Positions 24,435-33,020 of a stretch of 64,000 nt of DNA are shown in pieces. This DNA comes from Algoriphagus sp. A40 (GTDB taxonomy: Bacteria; Bacteroidota; Bacteroidia; Cytophagales; Cyclobacteriaceae). Made by a program: the position numbers and the translations under genes. Position 1 is the first letter of the stretch; the number at the start of each line of letters is the position of its first letter. The notes beneath the pieces were generated by a model, which made no database searches, was not told the origin of the DNA, and saw only the letters and a list, made by a program, of their open reading frames with translations. The DNA is taken from assembly GCF_002002735.1 (NCBI RefSeq), contig NZ_MUNY01000044.1, positions 62,001-126,000 on the forward strand, given 5' to 3'.

Positions 24435-25562
24435 TCATGGCTTGATCCATTCTTCATAGAGAATTTCCACCGACTGACGGATGACCCGATTGAAGCCATC
24501 CTGGTATGCCGGATCGCAGCCATTGCTGATGACTACGAAGCCAAACTTTTCCTCTGGATCAAAAAACATCGCGCTATACAAACCGTAGGCCGAACCTGTA
24601 TGTCCGGTCAGTTCAATACCGGGAATCAGCGTCTTTGTTTTCAAAAGCGCCAATCCATAGTTTTCATCTACCGAAACCGGAGTTTGCATGAGCTGGGCGC
24701 TCTTTTTGGAGATAATCCGCTCTTTTTCCCCCTTGCCAAAATTCATGTGCATGACCATGTATTTTGCCAGATCCTCAGCTGAAATTTTCATGCCTCCTGT
24801 CGGAGAAAAAATCGGCGCGCTATATCCCAAAACGTAGTTGGCGATCTCTTCTTTCCTCGGCGCATAAGCTGCCGGAGAGTAAGAAAACTTGGACGAATCC
24901 GGCAAATAGGCATAAATCCCGGCAAAACTGGAGGCATCCAGTTCGCTGACATTGTAACCCCCATACAAATTCAGCGGTTCGAGAATGTGATTTCTCACGT
25001 AATGGTCAAACCTTTCTCCCGAAGCCCTTTCGATGATGGCCCCAGTCATGTTGAAATTCAGGTTGCAGTACTGGTAGCCTTTGCCGGGTTCGTAGTCGTT
25101 GTAAACTTTTTGCCAGTTTGGGTTCTTGGCGGGATTGAAGACATCGAGTGTGAAATAACCCTCGGAATCATTGATGCTGGAGGTATGGGACAGCAGCATT
25201 TTCAGGGTGATGGGCGTGTTCGGGAATTTGGGATTGCGAACCTCAAAGCCAACCAAATCACTCACCTCATCGTCCAGACTGAGCTTTTTATTTTCTACCA
25301 GTTGCATAATCGAGGTGGCGGAAAAGGACTTGGAAATGGAAGCAATCCGGAAAATATCCGTGGTTTGAAGCGGTCTGGTTCCCTCTTCTTTCCATCCAAA
25401 AGCGTTGGAATAAACCAGCTCCCCATCTTTGACCACCGCTACCGATAGGCCCATCACCGGATAGGTCTCCATCAACTGAATGATGCGCTGTTCGGTCTGG
25501 TTTTGGGCTTGCAACCCAAATCCGAAACACAGCAGGAGAAATAGTGACAGGCAGTATTTCAT
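24435..25562 (-). CDS. Secreted serine hydrolase, beta-lactamase/class C PBP-like
   Basis: 375 residues with a signal peptide (LCFGFGLQAQ). The acylation motif SISK (IASISKSFS) carries the nucleophile Ser and Lys; YQYCN gives the YxN motif; HTGSAYG stands in for the KTG motif. Such enzymes act as esterases or D-aminopeptidases more often than lactamases. Periplasmic. The region upstream of the ATG is a GTTAAGG heptamer tract, which is where its promoter should be. Confidence 0.9.
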   Translation of the reverse strand: MKYCLSLFLLLCFGFGLQAQNQTEQRIIQLMETYPVMGLSVAVVKDGELVYSNAFGWKEEGTRPLQTTDIFRIASISKSFSATSIMQLVENKKLSLDDEVSDLVGFEVRNPKFPNTPITLKMLLSHTSSINDSEGYFTLDVFNPAKNPNWQKVYNDYEPGKGYQYCNLNFNMTGAIIERASGERFDHYVRNHILEPLNLYGGYNVSELDASSFAGIYAYLPDSSKFSYSPAAYAPRKEEIANYVLGYSAPIFSPTGGMKISAEDLAKYMVMHMNFGKGEKERIISKKSAQLMQTPVSVDENYGLALLKTKTLIPGIELTGHTGSAYGLYSAMFFDPEEKFGFVVISNGCDPAYQDGFNRVIRQSVEILYEEWIKP

Positions 25563-25573
25563 GGAAGGGTAAA

Positions 25574-25622
25574 GTTAAGGGTTAAGGGTTAAACGTTAAG
25601 GGTTAAGCGTTAAGGGTTAAGG
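25574..25622. repeat. GTTAAGG heptamer tract
   Basis: Seven units in exact 7-bp register, mostly GTTAAGG with GTTAAAC and GTTAAGC variants, starting 12 bp upstream of the serine hydrolase ATG. It is followed by a shorter 8-bp-period stretch around GGTTGTC (about 25624-25655). Confidence 0.9.
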
Positions 25623-25683
25623 GTGTCTGGTTGTCATGTTGTCCGGTTGTCGAGTTCAGGTTCTTTGTTCCATTCCCTTCTAT

Positions 25684-25795
25684 CTTGGCTCATGGTTCTT
25701 GGCTCTTGTTTCTTAATCCTTGATCCTTGATCCTTGTCTCTTGGTACTTAGTTCTTGGTACTTGATACTTGGCTCTTGGTTCTTGGCTCTTGGTT
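25684..25795. repeat. CTTGGTT/CTTGATC heptamer tract, 16 units
   Basis: Sixteen consecutive 7-bp units, nearly all starting CTT (for example CTTGGCT, CTTGATC, CTTGGTA, CTTGGTT). It lies 14 bp beyond the stop of the GH43 gene on its 3-prime side. On the minus strand the units read CAAGAAC-like. Confidence 0.95.
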
Positions 25796-25808
25796 CTAAT
25801 TTCATCCC

Positions 25809-27542
25809 TCACTCCACCCGCTGCACTTCGTACTTTTCGCTAACTCCGTTTTCGCTGATGGCTTCGATGGTGAAATAGTAAGGCTTGGTTCGGTCCATGG
25901 TTTTCAGCCAGTATTCGTTGTTTCCAAGGACCATGATCGTATTGTAAAGCTTGTCAGGTGCTACACCGTAGGAAATATGATAGGCATAGGCATCGGCCAT
26001 GGGTGACCATTTGATAAAGGCACTGCGCTTGTCCTTTTCGGTACGAAAGACCATAAACTGCTTCACTTTCTCCGGCTTGGCTCCACCACCATTTCCGAAA
26101 ATCCGGAATCCGCTAAGTGCAAATTTTCCAGTCGGCATGTGGATGTTTTCCAGCTTGAGGTATCGGGTTTTCACCGGTTTTTTCAACTCCACATATTCGT
26201 GTGGGATGTCAGTGAGGTTTTTACTTTTGTCCACCAAGACTTCCCACTTTTTCCCGTCCAAGGAATGATAAAGAATGTACTGGTGAAACTGATCCGTTCT
26301 TTTTCCCAACCTATCATCCGCCACATCCTGATCGGCATAGTTGATCTGAACGGCATGGACCGTGCTAAGCTGTCCGAGGTCACTTTGGATCCACTCACCT
26401 TTGTCGCCTGAAGCAGCGCTCCAGTAGGTTTTAAGGTCTTCATCATTGGCTTTGTTGGGGGAAAAGCCACCCAAAGTTGAGGATACTTGCAGTGGTTTGT
26501 CGTAGTTCAGCAGCATCCAGCCCGTGAACTGACCGGCCTTTTCCGTGCCAGGGAGGTAGTGGGGATAATCCCCAAAAGCCAGATTGCTCCACATTACATC
26601 GTCTTTGTCAAAGCCTGTCGGCCAGATTCCCAGTCTCCTTTCGAAGGTATTTTTTACCGAAATCATGATCGAACTGATATGCCAGTATAATCCCTGATTG
26701 TCTTTGAACGTACTGCCATGCCCAGCCCCTCTGGCAAATCCCCCCAACTTCATGCTCAGGGGATCTGATTGCGGTGTAAACGGCCCTAAAGGAGTTGGTC
26801 CAACCACCACCCCATCAGAATAGCCGCTAAACTCCGTACCCGGTGCGCCATATTGCAAGTAATACTTCCCATTGTGCTTGGTCACATGGGCTCCTTCCAT
26901 AAAAGGATCGAGGAAGGTATTATCCATGTGCTCCCCAAAACGCTGCCAACCGTATTTGTCGGGTTCGAGCAGGTACATTTCCTTGCGTGTGCCGATGGGT
27001 TGCATGGTTTTCCGATCGAGCTCGACCCCGTAGAGTGGATAGCGGTTGGAGCTGCCATTGTACATGTACAAACGGCCATCATCGTCCGTGAAAAAGTCCG
27101 GATCCCAGCCTCCGATTTCAAACTTTTCAACCAAAGGTTTCCATTCGTTGGCCTTTGGATCAGTGCTCATCCAAATGGTAAAATCCTTCTCATAAGTTGA
27201 TCCCATCACCAAGACCGTGTCGCCCACGATTCCAACTGCCGGAGCGCAAAGTTCATCATAGACTTTGTTCCAGGGTTGGAGAAAAAGTCGGGAATGAAAC
27301 TCCCAATTGTACATGTCCTCGCTCGTCCAATAGCCCCATTGGTTAGTGGAAAAAAGGATAAAAGTCCCTTTGTAATTGACAATCACCGGATCAGCAGTGG
27401 CCCGGTGTCGCCCCCATTCCGAAAAATTGGGAATGGGCGTGTAGCCGTAATCCAGGTTGATGGGATTGCAATAAGTCTGCTGCTGCGCTGCGGCAGAACC
27501 GGCAAAAAACAGCAGCAAGCATAAGATTTTCAGGGCTTTCAT
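25809..27542 (-). CDS. Secreted GH43-family glycosidase with F5/8 type C and fibronectin III-like domains
   Basis: The start at 27542 gives 577 residues beginning MKALKILCLLLFFAGSAAAQ, a clean signal peptide; an upstream ATG adds 15 residues before it. Residues about 45-330 are a five-blade propeller of the GH43 type with the catalytic base candidate Asp51 (RATADPVIV) and WDPDFFTDDDGRLYMY. About 350-490 is a discoidin (F5/8C) carbohydrate-binding domain (LKTYWSAASGDKGEWIQSDLG), and the end is an Fn3-like domain. It probably cleaves arabinan, xylan or galactan side chains. It follows the Gfo/Idh gene by 4 bp in one operon. Confidence 0.88.
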   Translation of the reverse strand: MKALKILCLLLFFAGSAAAQQQTYCNPINLDYGYTPIPNFSEWGRHRATADPVIVNYKGTFILFSTNQWGYWTSEDMYNWEFHSRLFLQPWNKVYDELCAPAVGIVGDTVLVMGSTYEKDFTIWMSTDPKANEWKPLVEKFEIGGWDPDFFTDDDGRLYMYNGSSNRYPLYGVELDRKTMQPIGTRKEMYLLEPDKYGWQRFGEHMDNTFLDPFMEGAHVTKHNGKYYLQYGAPGTEFSGYSDGVVVGPTPLGPFTPQSDPLSMKLGGFARGAGHGSTFKDNQGLYWHISSIMISVKNTFERRLGIWPTGFDKDDVMWSNLAFGDYPHYLPGTEKAGQFTGWMLLNYDKPLQVSSTLGGFSPNKANDEDLKTYWSAASGDKGEWIQSDLGQLSTVHAVQINYADQDVADDRLGKRTDQFHQYILYHSLDGKKWEVLVDKSKNLTDIPHEYVELKKPVKTRYLKLENIHMPTGKFALSGFRIFGNGGGAKPEKVKQFMVFRTEKDKRSAFIKWSPMADAYAYHISYGVAPDKLYNTIMVLGNNEYWLKTMDRTKPYYFTIEAISENGVSEKYEVQRVE

Positions 27543-27546
27543 GGGC

Positions 27547-28653
27547 TTATTTTTTGGGTAGAAAAACAATCTTACCTGAAGCTGCACTTTCCTTGGCGGC
27601 TTGAAGAATTTCCATTACAAGCAGGTTATTTTCCAGAGAATAGGGATCAAAAGCTTCCAATTGAAGCTCACCCCGGACCACCGCGAACAGGACCGAAAAA
27701 GGATCGTCGAATGGGGCTTTTCGCTCAGGCAGATCCATTTTTTCCTCCTCAAATCCGCTGTACCCCTCAGCCATTCGAACTCGAAGATGGCTGCCGTCAT
27801 CGGCAAAAATTGCCCCGGTCTGCCCGTAGACTTCCATATCTTTTCGACCAATGGGCCAGTTCCAGGAAGCTTCGATTATGGTTTGGGAATTGGGATAGGC
27901 AAGAATGATCGTGGCTTCGTCGTCCACTTTGGGATTGTCGGAGGGATTTAACTGCTGTGTGATGGCAGTGACTGAGATGGGCCGCAGCCCGTCCAAAAGC
28001 CAAGTGCTGAGGTTGGCGCCGTAGCAGCCAAAATCCATCAAAGCTCCAGCTCCGTTCAGGTTCGGATCGGTTAGCCATTCGAGAAATTCCGGTCCGACAC
28101 CGATTTGTTTGGGTCCACGGTGGCCGTCTCTTACGACTATTTTGCGGACCTCGCCGATCTGTCCAGAGTGCAGCAGTTCATTGGCCTTTTCATTGCTGGA
28201 ATACCAGCTGGTTTCGTAATTGGTGAGTAGGTGGATTTGATGCTTTTCGGCAAGTGCAGCCATTTCTGTCGCATGCTCCAGACTGACTGCCAAAGGCTTT
28301 TCGACCATGACGTGGATGCCTTTGGGTGCGCATACCCGGACGATTTCCAGATGATGAAAAGTCGCTCCAAAGCCGGTCACTGCTTCCGGCTTGGTCTTTT
28401 CGACCATTTCCTCCACCGTATCAAAGACAATATCCATGGAAATCCCATGCTGCTTCGCATACCGCTCGGCCAATTCCCGGTTGGGTTCGGCAATACCGAC
28501 AATTTCGAAATCAGGTCGTTGGTTTGCTTCCAATACCCAGCCCACGTGACCATGATGGAGCCCTGCAACACCGATTTTTAGGGGATCATTTTGGGAAAAT
28601 GCGAAGGGTAGAAAGCCAAAAAGCAGAATTAAAAACAGGGTGTATTTTTTCAT
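27547..28653 (-). CDS. Exported Gfo/Idh/MocA-family oxidoreductase
   Basis: 368 residues. After a Sec-type signal peptide (LLFGFLPFAFSQ) comes the NAD(P) Rossmann domain KIGVAGLHHGHVG and the conserved EKPLAVSLEHA. The C-terminal sheet includes GALMDFGCYGANLSTWLL with the family active-site region. Members oxidise or epimerise sugars, or act as NAD-dependent glycosidases. Export without a Tat twin-arginine motif is odd for a cofactor enzyme. It is paired with a GH43 gene 4 bp downstream, suggesting extracytoplasmic sugar processing. Confidence 0.88.
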   Translation of the reverse strand: MKKYTLFLILLFGFLPFAFSQNDPLKIGVAGLHHGHVGWVLEANQRPDFEIVGIAEPNRELAERYAKQHGISMDIVFDTVEEMVEKTKPEAVTGFGATFHHLEIVRVCAPKGIHVMVEKPLAVSLEHATEMAALAEKHQIHLLTNYETSWYSSNEKANELLHSGQIGEVRKIVVRDGHRGPKQIGVGPEFLEWLTDPNLNGAGALMDFGCYGANLSTWLLDGLRPISVTAITQQLNPSDNPKVDDEATIILAYPNSQTIIEASWNWPIGRKDMEVYGQTGAIFADDGSHLRVRMAEGYSGFEEEKMDLPERKAPFDDPFSVLFAVVRGELQLEAFDPYSLENNLLVMEILQAAKESAASGKIVFLPKK

Positions 28654-28837
28654 TCTGGAATTTAAGCCAGAAAGCTAACAATTGCGATTTTTGATCTTGG
28701 ATTTAATAGGCTTTAAACAAGCCCATTTCCTTCAAACAAACCCACCTTCAGGAGACAGGAATTTCAAACTTCACAAATCGAATTTTAAACCTCGAACTAT
28801 TGGGAAGGAGTCCTCCACTTTTGCCGCATTCCAAATT

Positions 28838-29107
28838 TCAACTTTTTATTCTTTCCTTCTGAAGTCTGTCAAACTCCTCCAACAAGGCAATAAGTTTTAC
28901 TCGGACATTTTTATCTGAAATATCTAAGCCCATTGCTGAAAACTGAGTTTGGATAAACTTCAGGGCGTTGTAAGGTGTGACTTGTACTTTGTTGAAGGCC
29001 GCCTCTTCTGGAGTCAGGATATTGTTATACATGTCCATCAGGACATAACCTCGGTCAGACGTTCGTAAAACTTCAAGGGCTTTATCAATTACAGAATTCC
29101 ACTTCAT
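28838..29107 (-). CDS. Small helical protein of unknown function
   Basis: 89 residues, no signal peptide, mostly helical and charged (SDKNVRVKLIALLEEFDRLQKERIKS). I do not recognise a family. TATCTTTA, one mismatch from the Bacteroidota -7 consensus, lies about 35 bp before the ATG. It stands alone between the Gfo/Idh gene and a divergent kinase gene. Probably a real cytoplasmic protein. Confidence 0.6.
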   Translation of the reverse strand: MKWNSVIDKALEVLRTSDRGYVLMDMYNNILTPEEAAFNKVQVTPYNALKFIQTQFSAMGLDISDKNVRVKLIALLEEFDRLQKERIKS

Positions 29108-29361
29108 TGGTTTGTTATTTAGGTTGGGTGATTTGGTCTAAAGATAAAAAGCCAATCCAAAATAAAAAATTAATATAGTTCTCCTATTAAATAGAGGGTA
29201 TATACCTAACACTAGTAAAAAATACCAATCTTAATGTTAGTAAGATCAGGATAAAAATAGACAATTCATTATTTTGAAGAACTTTTCTCCCTTTTAAAAC
29301 CCGGAGATGAACCAACTCTGAAGGCTCATTTCGGAATTTTGACAAACTATATTTTATTCCC

Positions 29362-30768
29362 ATGGGCAGCTATATAAAATCGGCTTTCGAAACGCTTCGG
29401 TCAATCCCTGAGCTCTTACCTGTACCTGATTCCCAGGTTGAATGGCTTTTGAAAAACTCGGAATTTCGATCCCTTCAGGAAGGTGAGTACCTTTTTGAAC
29501 CGGAAATGCAGGCTGACCGGCTGTTCATTATCCTAGAAGGGGCAGTAGATTTGTTTTTTGTTCAGGGCGGAAATCGAAAAACCATACTCAATTATCAAAA
29601 AGGGGGAATTTTGGGCTATTTACCTTATTCCCGTATCCAGAAATCCGTTTCATATTGTATTGCCACCTCTCAGACTGAAGTCTTATCCTTCCCAAAATCC
29701 AAAATCAGAGAGCTAATTCTCCAAAATCCTGAACTGACGGAAGAATTGGTTCAAATCTTGGTTTCCCGGACAGGAAATTTCACCTCCCAAGCACTACAAA
29801 ATGAAAAGATCCTGACCTTGGGAAAGCTTTCTGCGGGACTTTCCCATGAACTGAACAGCCCGATTGCGTCGATCCATCGGGATAATGACGAAATCGCCCG
29901 CCTTTTAGGCTCAGAATTTCTGAATGAACTGGTGGTTTCCTATTCGGGTTTGGTTGCGGAAGAAAAACCTAAACTTCTGGCAGCAATTGATAAATGGAAA
30001 CATTCAGTCCGGCCTGCAGGCTGGAATCCTGCCGATACCAGAACTCTCGAAAATGACTGGAAGGAAAAGCTAAAAACTTGGGGGATGACCAACCCGGAGG
30101 AAGCTGCAGAGGTTTTTACTGATTTTGGAATTGATCCAGAGGAAATCAGCTTTTGGATCAAAAAATTGAACCCACAGGTAGTGGAAACATGGTTGGGATG
30201 GGTTCAGTTTTTACTCCAATCCCAGGCTTTAGTTGCCAATATTAAAAATGCAACCGAACGGATAAACCGCCTGATCAAAGCGGTAAAATCTTACACCCAC
30301 CTGGATCAGGCTCCTGTGAAGACATCCCTAAATCTTTCTACAGGCATAGAGGAGACACTTTCCCTTTTGGCTCATAAAATAAAAGCTTCCCGGGTAGAAG
30401 TTGACTTCACAATTTCAGATCCGCCCATCACCATAATGGGATTTCCGGGTGAACTCAATCAAATCTGGACCAACCTCATCGACAATGCAGTGGATGCCAT
30501 GGAAAAAGCACCGAATCCCAAACTGGAAATAAAAATCACTCCCAATAAAGAAATGGCAATTACCACCATCACAGATAATGGTTCGGGGATTCCGGAAGAA
30601 ATCAGGGAGAAAATTTTTCAACCTTATTTTACCACAAAACAAATGGGAAAAGGAACAGGGATTGGGCTCGATTTGGTCAGCCAAATTCTCAGCCGCCACG
30701 GAGGAAATATCAGTGTGAATTCGATTTCAGGAAAAACCACTTTTCAGGTGGAGCTTCCGATAAACTGA
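29362..30768 (+). CDS. Cyclic-nucleotide-binding-domain histidine kinase
   Basis: 468 residues, no membrane segment. Residues 20-130 form a CRP-like effector domain (LQEGEYLFEPEMQADRLFIILEGAVDLFF). The kinase part has the H-box LGKLSAGLSHELNSPIAS (His162), an extended helical linker, N-box NQIWTNLIDNAVDAME, G1 ITDNGSGIP and G2 GTGIGLDLV. It is a cytoplasmic sensor that could couple a small ligand to phosphotransfer. No response regulator is adjacent, so its partner is unknown. ATG preceded by an AT-rich divergent region. Confidence 0.9.
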   Translation: MGSYIKSAFETLRSIPELLPVPDSQVEWLLKNSEFRSLQEGEYLFEPEMQADRLFIILEGAVDLFFVQGGNRKTILNYQKGGILGYLPYSRIQKSVSYCIATSQTEVLSFPKSKIRELILQNPELTEELVQILVSRTGNFTSQALQNEKILTLGKLSAGLSHELNSPIASIHRDNDEIARLLGSEFLNELVVSYSGLVAEEKPKLLAAIDKWKHSVRPAGWNPADTRTLENDWKEKLKTWGMTNPEEAAEVFTDFGIDPEEISFWIKKLNPQVVETWLGWVQFLLQSQALVANIKNATERINRLIKAVKSYTHLDQAPVKTSLNLSTGIEETLSLLAHKIKASRVEVDFTISDPPITIMGFPGELNQIWTNLIDNAVDAMEKAPNPKLEIKITPNKEMAITTITDNGSGIPEEIREKIFQPYFTTKQMGKGTGIGLDLVSQILSRHGGNISVNSISGKTTFQVELPIN

Positions 30769-31029
30769 CCCCAAATGCTATAAAAGGGGATTTTTGAATG
30801 TTCCTGGGAAAACCTTTTCCGTAAAATGACCCACCTTTTAATGGTCGCTTTTTAGAATTCCATCCACTCCGACAATTGCCTTTTGATAATTGAAATGGCT
30901 TCCCAATTCCGGATGGTAAACGGACCTTGAAAATTGTGAGAGCCAGATTGCCTTAAAGGGTTTTGAAAAACAATTCCAACTTTCCCTATAATTTTTATAG
31001 GCTATTTATTTGCAGATAAATTTTATTTA

Positions 31030-31037
31030 TATATTTG
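31030..31037 (+). promoter_or_regulatory. -7 promoter element of the MarR gene
   Basis: TATATTTG, a perfect TAnnTTTG, with TTTG at 31009-31012 (17-bp spacer) as the -33 element. It ends 17 bp before the ATG at 31055 and lies inside the longer upstream reading frame, so the internal ATG is the real start. Confidence 0.8.
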
Positions 31038-31054
31038 TCACACTAACTATTGGT

Positions 31055-31504
31055 ATGACACAAGAACTATTTGCACGCTACTCATTCCTTCTCGACCGAA
31101 CGGCCCGAAAGGTGAAGCAGTACGCTCAGCATCAGTTCAAAACCGGTGAGTTTGACGTGACAGTCGATCAATGGCTGGTGCTTAAAAATCTTTCTGAAAA
31201 CGAACTTTTGAGCCAAACTGAGCTTGCAAACTTGGTTTTTAAAGACAACCCTACGCTCACCCGGATTATTGATTTGCTCTGCAAAAAAGGATACGTGGAG
31301 CGGATTGCGCATCCCCAAGACCGAAGGAGCTTCCAGCTTCATCTGACCGAATCCGGACTTGACAAAGTCAGCGAGCTGAGACCCAAGATTCTGGAGATTC
31401 GCGAAAAGGCTTGGGAAAACCTGACAGCCAAGGATTTTGAGGAATTCAAACGCATCCTGGACACTATTTACCAAAATTTGGATGGCCAGGTTATTGAAGA
31501 GTAA
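31055..31504 (+). CDS. MarR-family transcriptional regulator
   Basis: 149 residues from the ATG at 31055, chosen because a perfect promoter sits between it and an upstream in-frame ATG (31010). It has the winged-helix core LVLKNLSENELLSQTELANLVFKDNPTLTRIIDLLCKKGYVERIAHPQDRRSFQLHLTESG in MarR order, including the DRR wing signature. It is a dimeric repressor responding to a small ligand. 70 bp downstream begins a flavoprotein gene whose promoter carries a perfect palindrome, a likely target. Confidence 0.93.
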   Translation: MTQELFARYSFLLDRTARKVKQYAQHQFKTGEFDVTVDQWLVLKNLSENELLSQTELANLVFKDNPTLTRIIDLLCKKGYVERIAHPQDRRSFQLHLTESGLDKVSELRPKILEIREKAWENLTAKDFEEFKRILDTIYQNLDGQVIEE

Positions 31505-31510
31505 AAGTAT

Positions 31511-31522
31511 TTAGTATACTAA
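31511..31522. promoter_or_regulatory. Palindromic operator candidate
   Basis: TTAGTATACTAA, a perfect 12-bp palindrome immediately upstream of the -7 box of the ferredoxin reductase gene and just after the MarR gene. The size and position fit a MarR dimer blocking RNA polymerase. Confidence 0.65.
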
Positions 31523-31523
31523 T

Positions 31524-31531
31524 TATATTTG
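31524..31531 (+). promoter_or_regulatory. -7 promoter element of the ferredoxin reductase gene
   Basis: TATATTTG, a perfect consensus match 43 bp before the ATG at 31575, adjoining the palindrome at 31511-31522. Confidence 0.75.
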
Positions 31532-31574
31532 TACGAACATTTTGGAATTTATCGGAGTTTAAGCTCCCAAAGCC

Positions 31575-32591
31575 ATGAACACAAACACGATCAATACTGA
31601 CCTTTGCATCATCGGAGCTGGTCCGGTGGGACTTTTTGCTGTATTTGAAGCAGGGTTGCTCAAGATGCGTTGCCACCTGATAGATGCCCTACCGCAGGTG
31701 GGAGGTCAGCTTTCGGAGATTTATCCCCAAAAACCGATCTACGATATTCCCGGCTATCCGGAAGTAAATGCGCAGGACTTGGTGGATAACCTGATGGAGC
31801 AAGCCAAGCCTTTCCAGCCAACTTTTACCCTCGGCGAGCGCGTGGATCATCTGGACAAGCAGGCAGACGGAAGTTTCATTGTCACCACAAGTGACAAAAC
31901 GCATGTTCATGCACAGGTGATTATCATTGCCGGTGGATTGGGTTGTTTTGAGCCTAGAAAGCCCGTGTTGACCAACTTGGAGAAATTTGAAGGCAAAGGC
32001 ATCAACTACATGGTGAAAAACCCGGAAACTTTCCGTGACAAAAATGTCGTGATTGCAGGCGGTGGTGATTCTGCTTTGGACTGGTCTATTTTCCTTGCAA
32101 AAGTGGCCAAGAGAGTCACTTTGGTCCACAGAAACGAGACTTTCCGCGGCACTCCTGATTCTGCTGCCAAAGTATTTGACCTGGCAAACAGAGGTAAACT
32201 GGATCTGATCCTTTCCGCCAATCTGAAGGAAGTAAACGGTAATGGAAAATTGGAAAAAGTAATCCTCGAGGACAAATGGAAGCAGGATTTGACCATCGAT
32301 GCGGATTACCTGATTCCACTTTTCGGGCTGAGTCCAAAGTTGGGTCCAATCGCAGACTGGGGTCTGAGCATTGACAAAAACGCCATAGAAGTGGATACCC
32401 GAGACTACTCCACAGGAGTGGAAAGAATTTATGCTATCGGCGATATCAACACTTATCCGGGCAAGCTGAAGCTGATTCTTTGTGGATTCCACGAGGCAGC
32501 GATTATGATGCACTCGGCTTTCAAATATGTGTATCCAGATCAGAAACTGAGCTTCAAATACACCACTGTAAACGGAGTCAACGCCTTCTAA
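31575..32591 (+). CDS. Ferredoxin--NADP reductase, thioredoxin-reductase-like type
   Basis: 338 residues. FAD motif CIIGAGPVGLFAVFEAG at the N-terminus, NADP Rossmann motif VVIAGGGDSALDWSIFLA in the middle and the C-terminal IYAIGDINTYPGKLKLILCGFHEA closing the FAD site. It lacks the CxxC of thioredoxin reductase, as expected for the YumC-type ferredoxin/flavodoxin reductase. It passes electrons between NADPH and ferredoxin in the cytoplasm. The next gene is a 2Fe-2S ferredoxin, its obvious partner. Confidence 0.92.
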   Translation: MNTNTINTDLCIIGAGPVGLFAVFEAGLLKMRCHLIDALPQVGGQLSEIYPQKPIYDIPGYPEVNAQDLVDNLMEQAKPFQPTFTLGERVDHLDKQADGSFIVTTSDKTHVHAQVIIIAGGLGCFEPRKPVLTNLEKFEGKGINYMVKNPETFRDKNVVIAGGGDSALDWSIFLAKVAKRVTLVHRNETFRGTPDSAAKVFDLANRGKLDLILSANLKEVNGNGKLEKVILEDKWKQDLTIDADYLIPLFGLSPKLGPIADWGLSIDKNAIEVDTRDYSTGVERIYAIGDINTYPGKLKLILCGFHEAAIMMHSAFKYVYPDQKLSFKYTTVNGVNAF

Positions 32592-32595
32592 AACC

Positions 32596-32603
32596 TATCT
32601 TTG
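32596..32603 (+). promoter_or_regulatory. -7 promoter element of the ferredoxin gene
   Basis: TATCTTTG, a perfect consensus match only 4 bp before the ATG at 32608, so transcription would begin at about the start codon and the message would be leaderless. Confidence 0.55.
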
Positions 32604-32607
32604 CATC

Positions 32608-32931
32608 ATGGTAAAATTCACTGTAGAAGATCACGACGGAAATAGACAGGAAGTCGAAGCTCCGGACGATATGGGCTTCAATCTCATGGAGATCCTGAAA
32701 GCTTCGGATTTCCCAGTTTTGGCGACTTGTGGAGGCATGGCGCTTTGCGGCACCTGCCACATTGAAGTTTTGGAGGGAAAGGACGGTCTGGGTGATGCCA
32801 CCGATCCCGAACTGGACCAACTCGAAAACCTGCCGGAATACTACCCTACTTCCCGCCTATCTTGCCAGATCCGCATCAGCGACATTCTTGAAGGTGCTGT
32901 AGTGAAGCTGAGGGGAGAAGATGTAGTTTGA
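32608..32931 (+). CDS. 2Fe-2S ferredoxin, adrenodoxin type
   Basis: 107 residues with cysteines 41, 47, 50 and 86 in the C-x5-C-x2-C...C pattern (ATCGGMALCGTCHIEV and LSCQI). The fold carries one 2Fe-2S cluster for single-electron transfer. It is 16 bp downstream of the ferredoxin reductase gene with its own promoter box. The TGA stop starts a GATTTGA heptamer tract, and a terminator follows. Confidence 0.94.
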   Translation: MVKFTVEDHDGNRQEVEAPDDMGFNLMEILKASDFPVLATCGGMALCGTCHIEVLEGKDGLGDATDPELDQLENLPEYYPTSRLSCQIRISDILEGAVVKLRGEDVV

Positions 32932-32988
32932 TTTGAGATTTGATGCTTCGACTTCGCTCAGCATAAAGATTTGAAATTTGAAATTCGA
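32930..32988 (+). repeat. GATTTGA heptamers flanking a CTTCGCTCAG hairpin
   Basis: Two GATTTGA units from 32930 (the GA of the ferredoxin TGA stop) to 32943, then ATGCT...AGCAT enclosing TTCGACTTCGCTC, then GATTTGA, AATTTGA, AATTCGA (32968-32988). Confidence 0.75.
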
Positions 32989-33013
32989 ACCACCTGGAGA
33001 CGGGTGGTTTTTT
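32988..33013 (+). terminator. Terminator of the ferredoxin gene
   Basis: Stem AACCACC/GGTGGTT with an 8-nt loop and a T-run. Confidence 0.85.
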
Positions 33014-33020
33014 CATTGCA

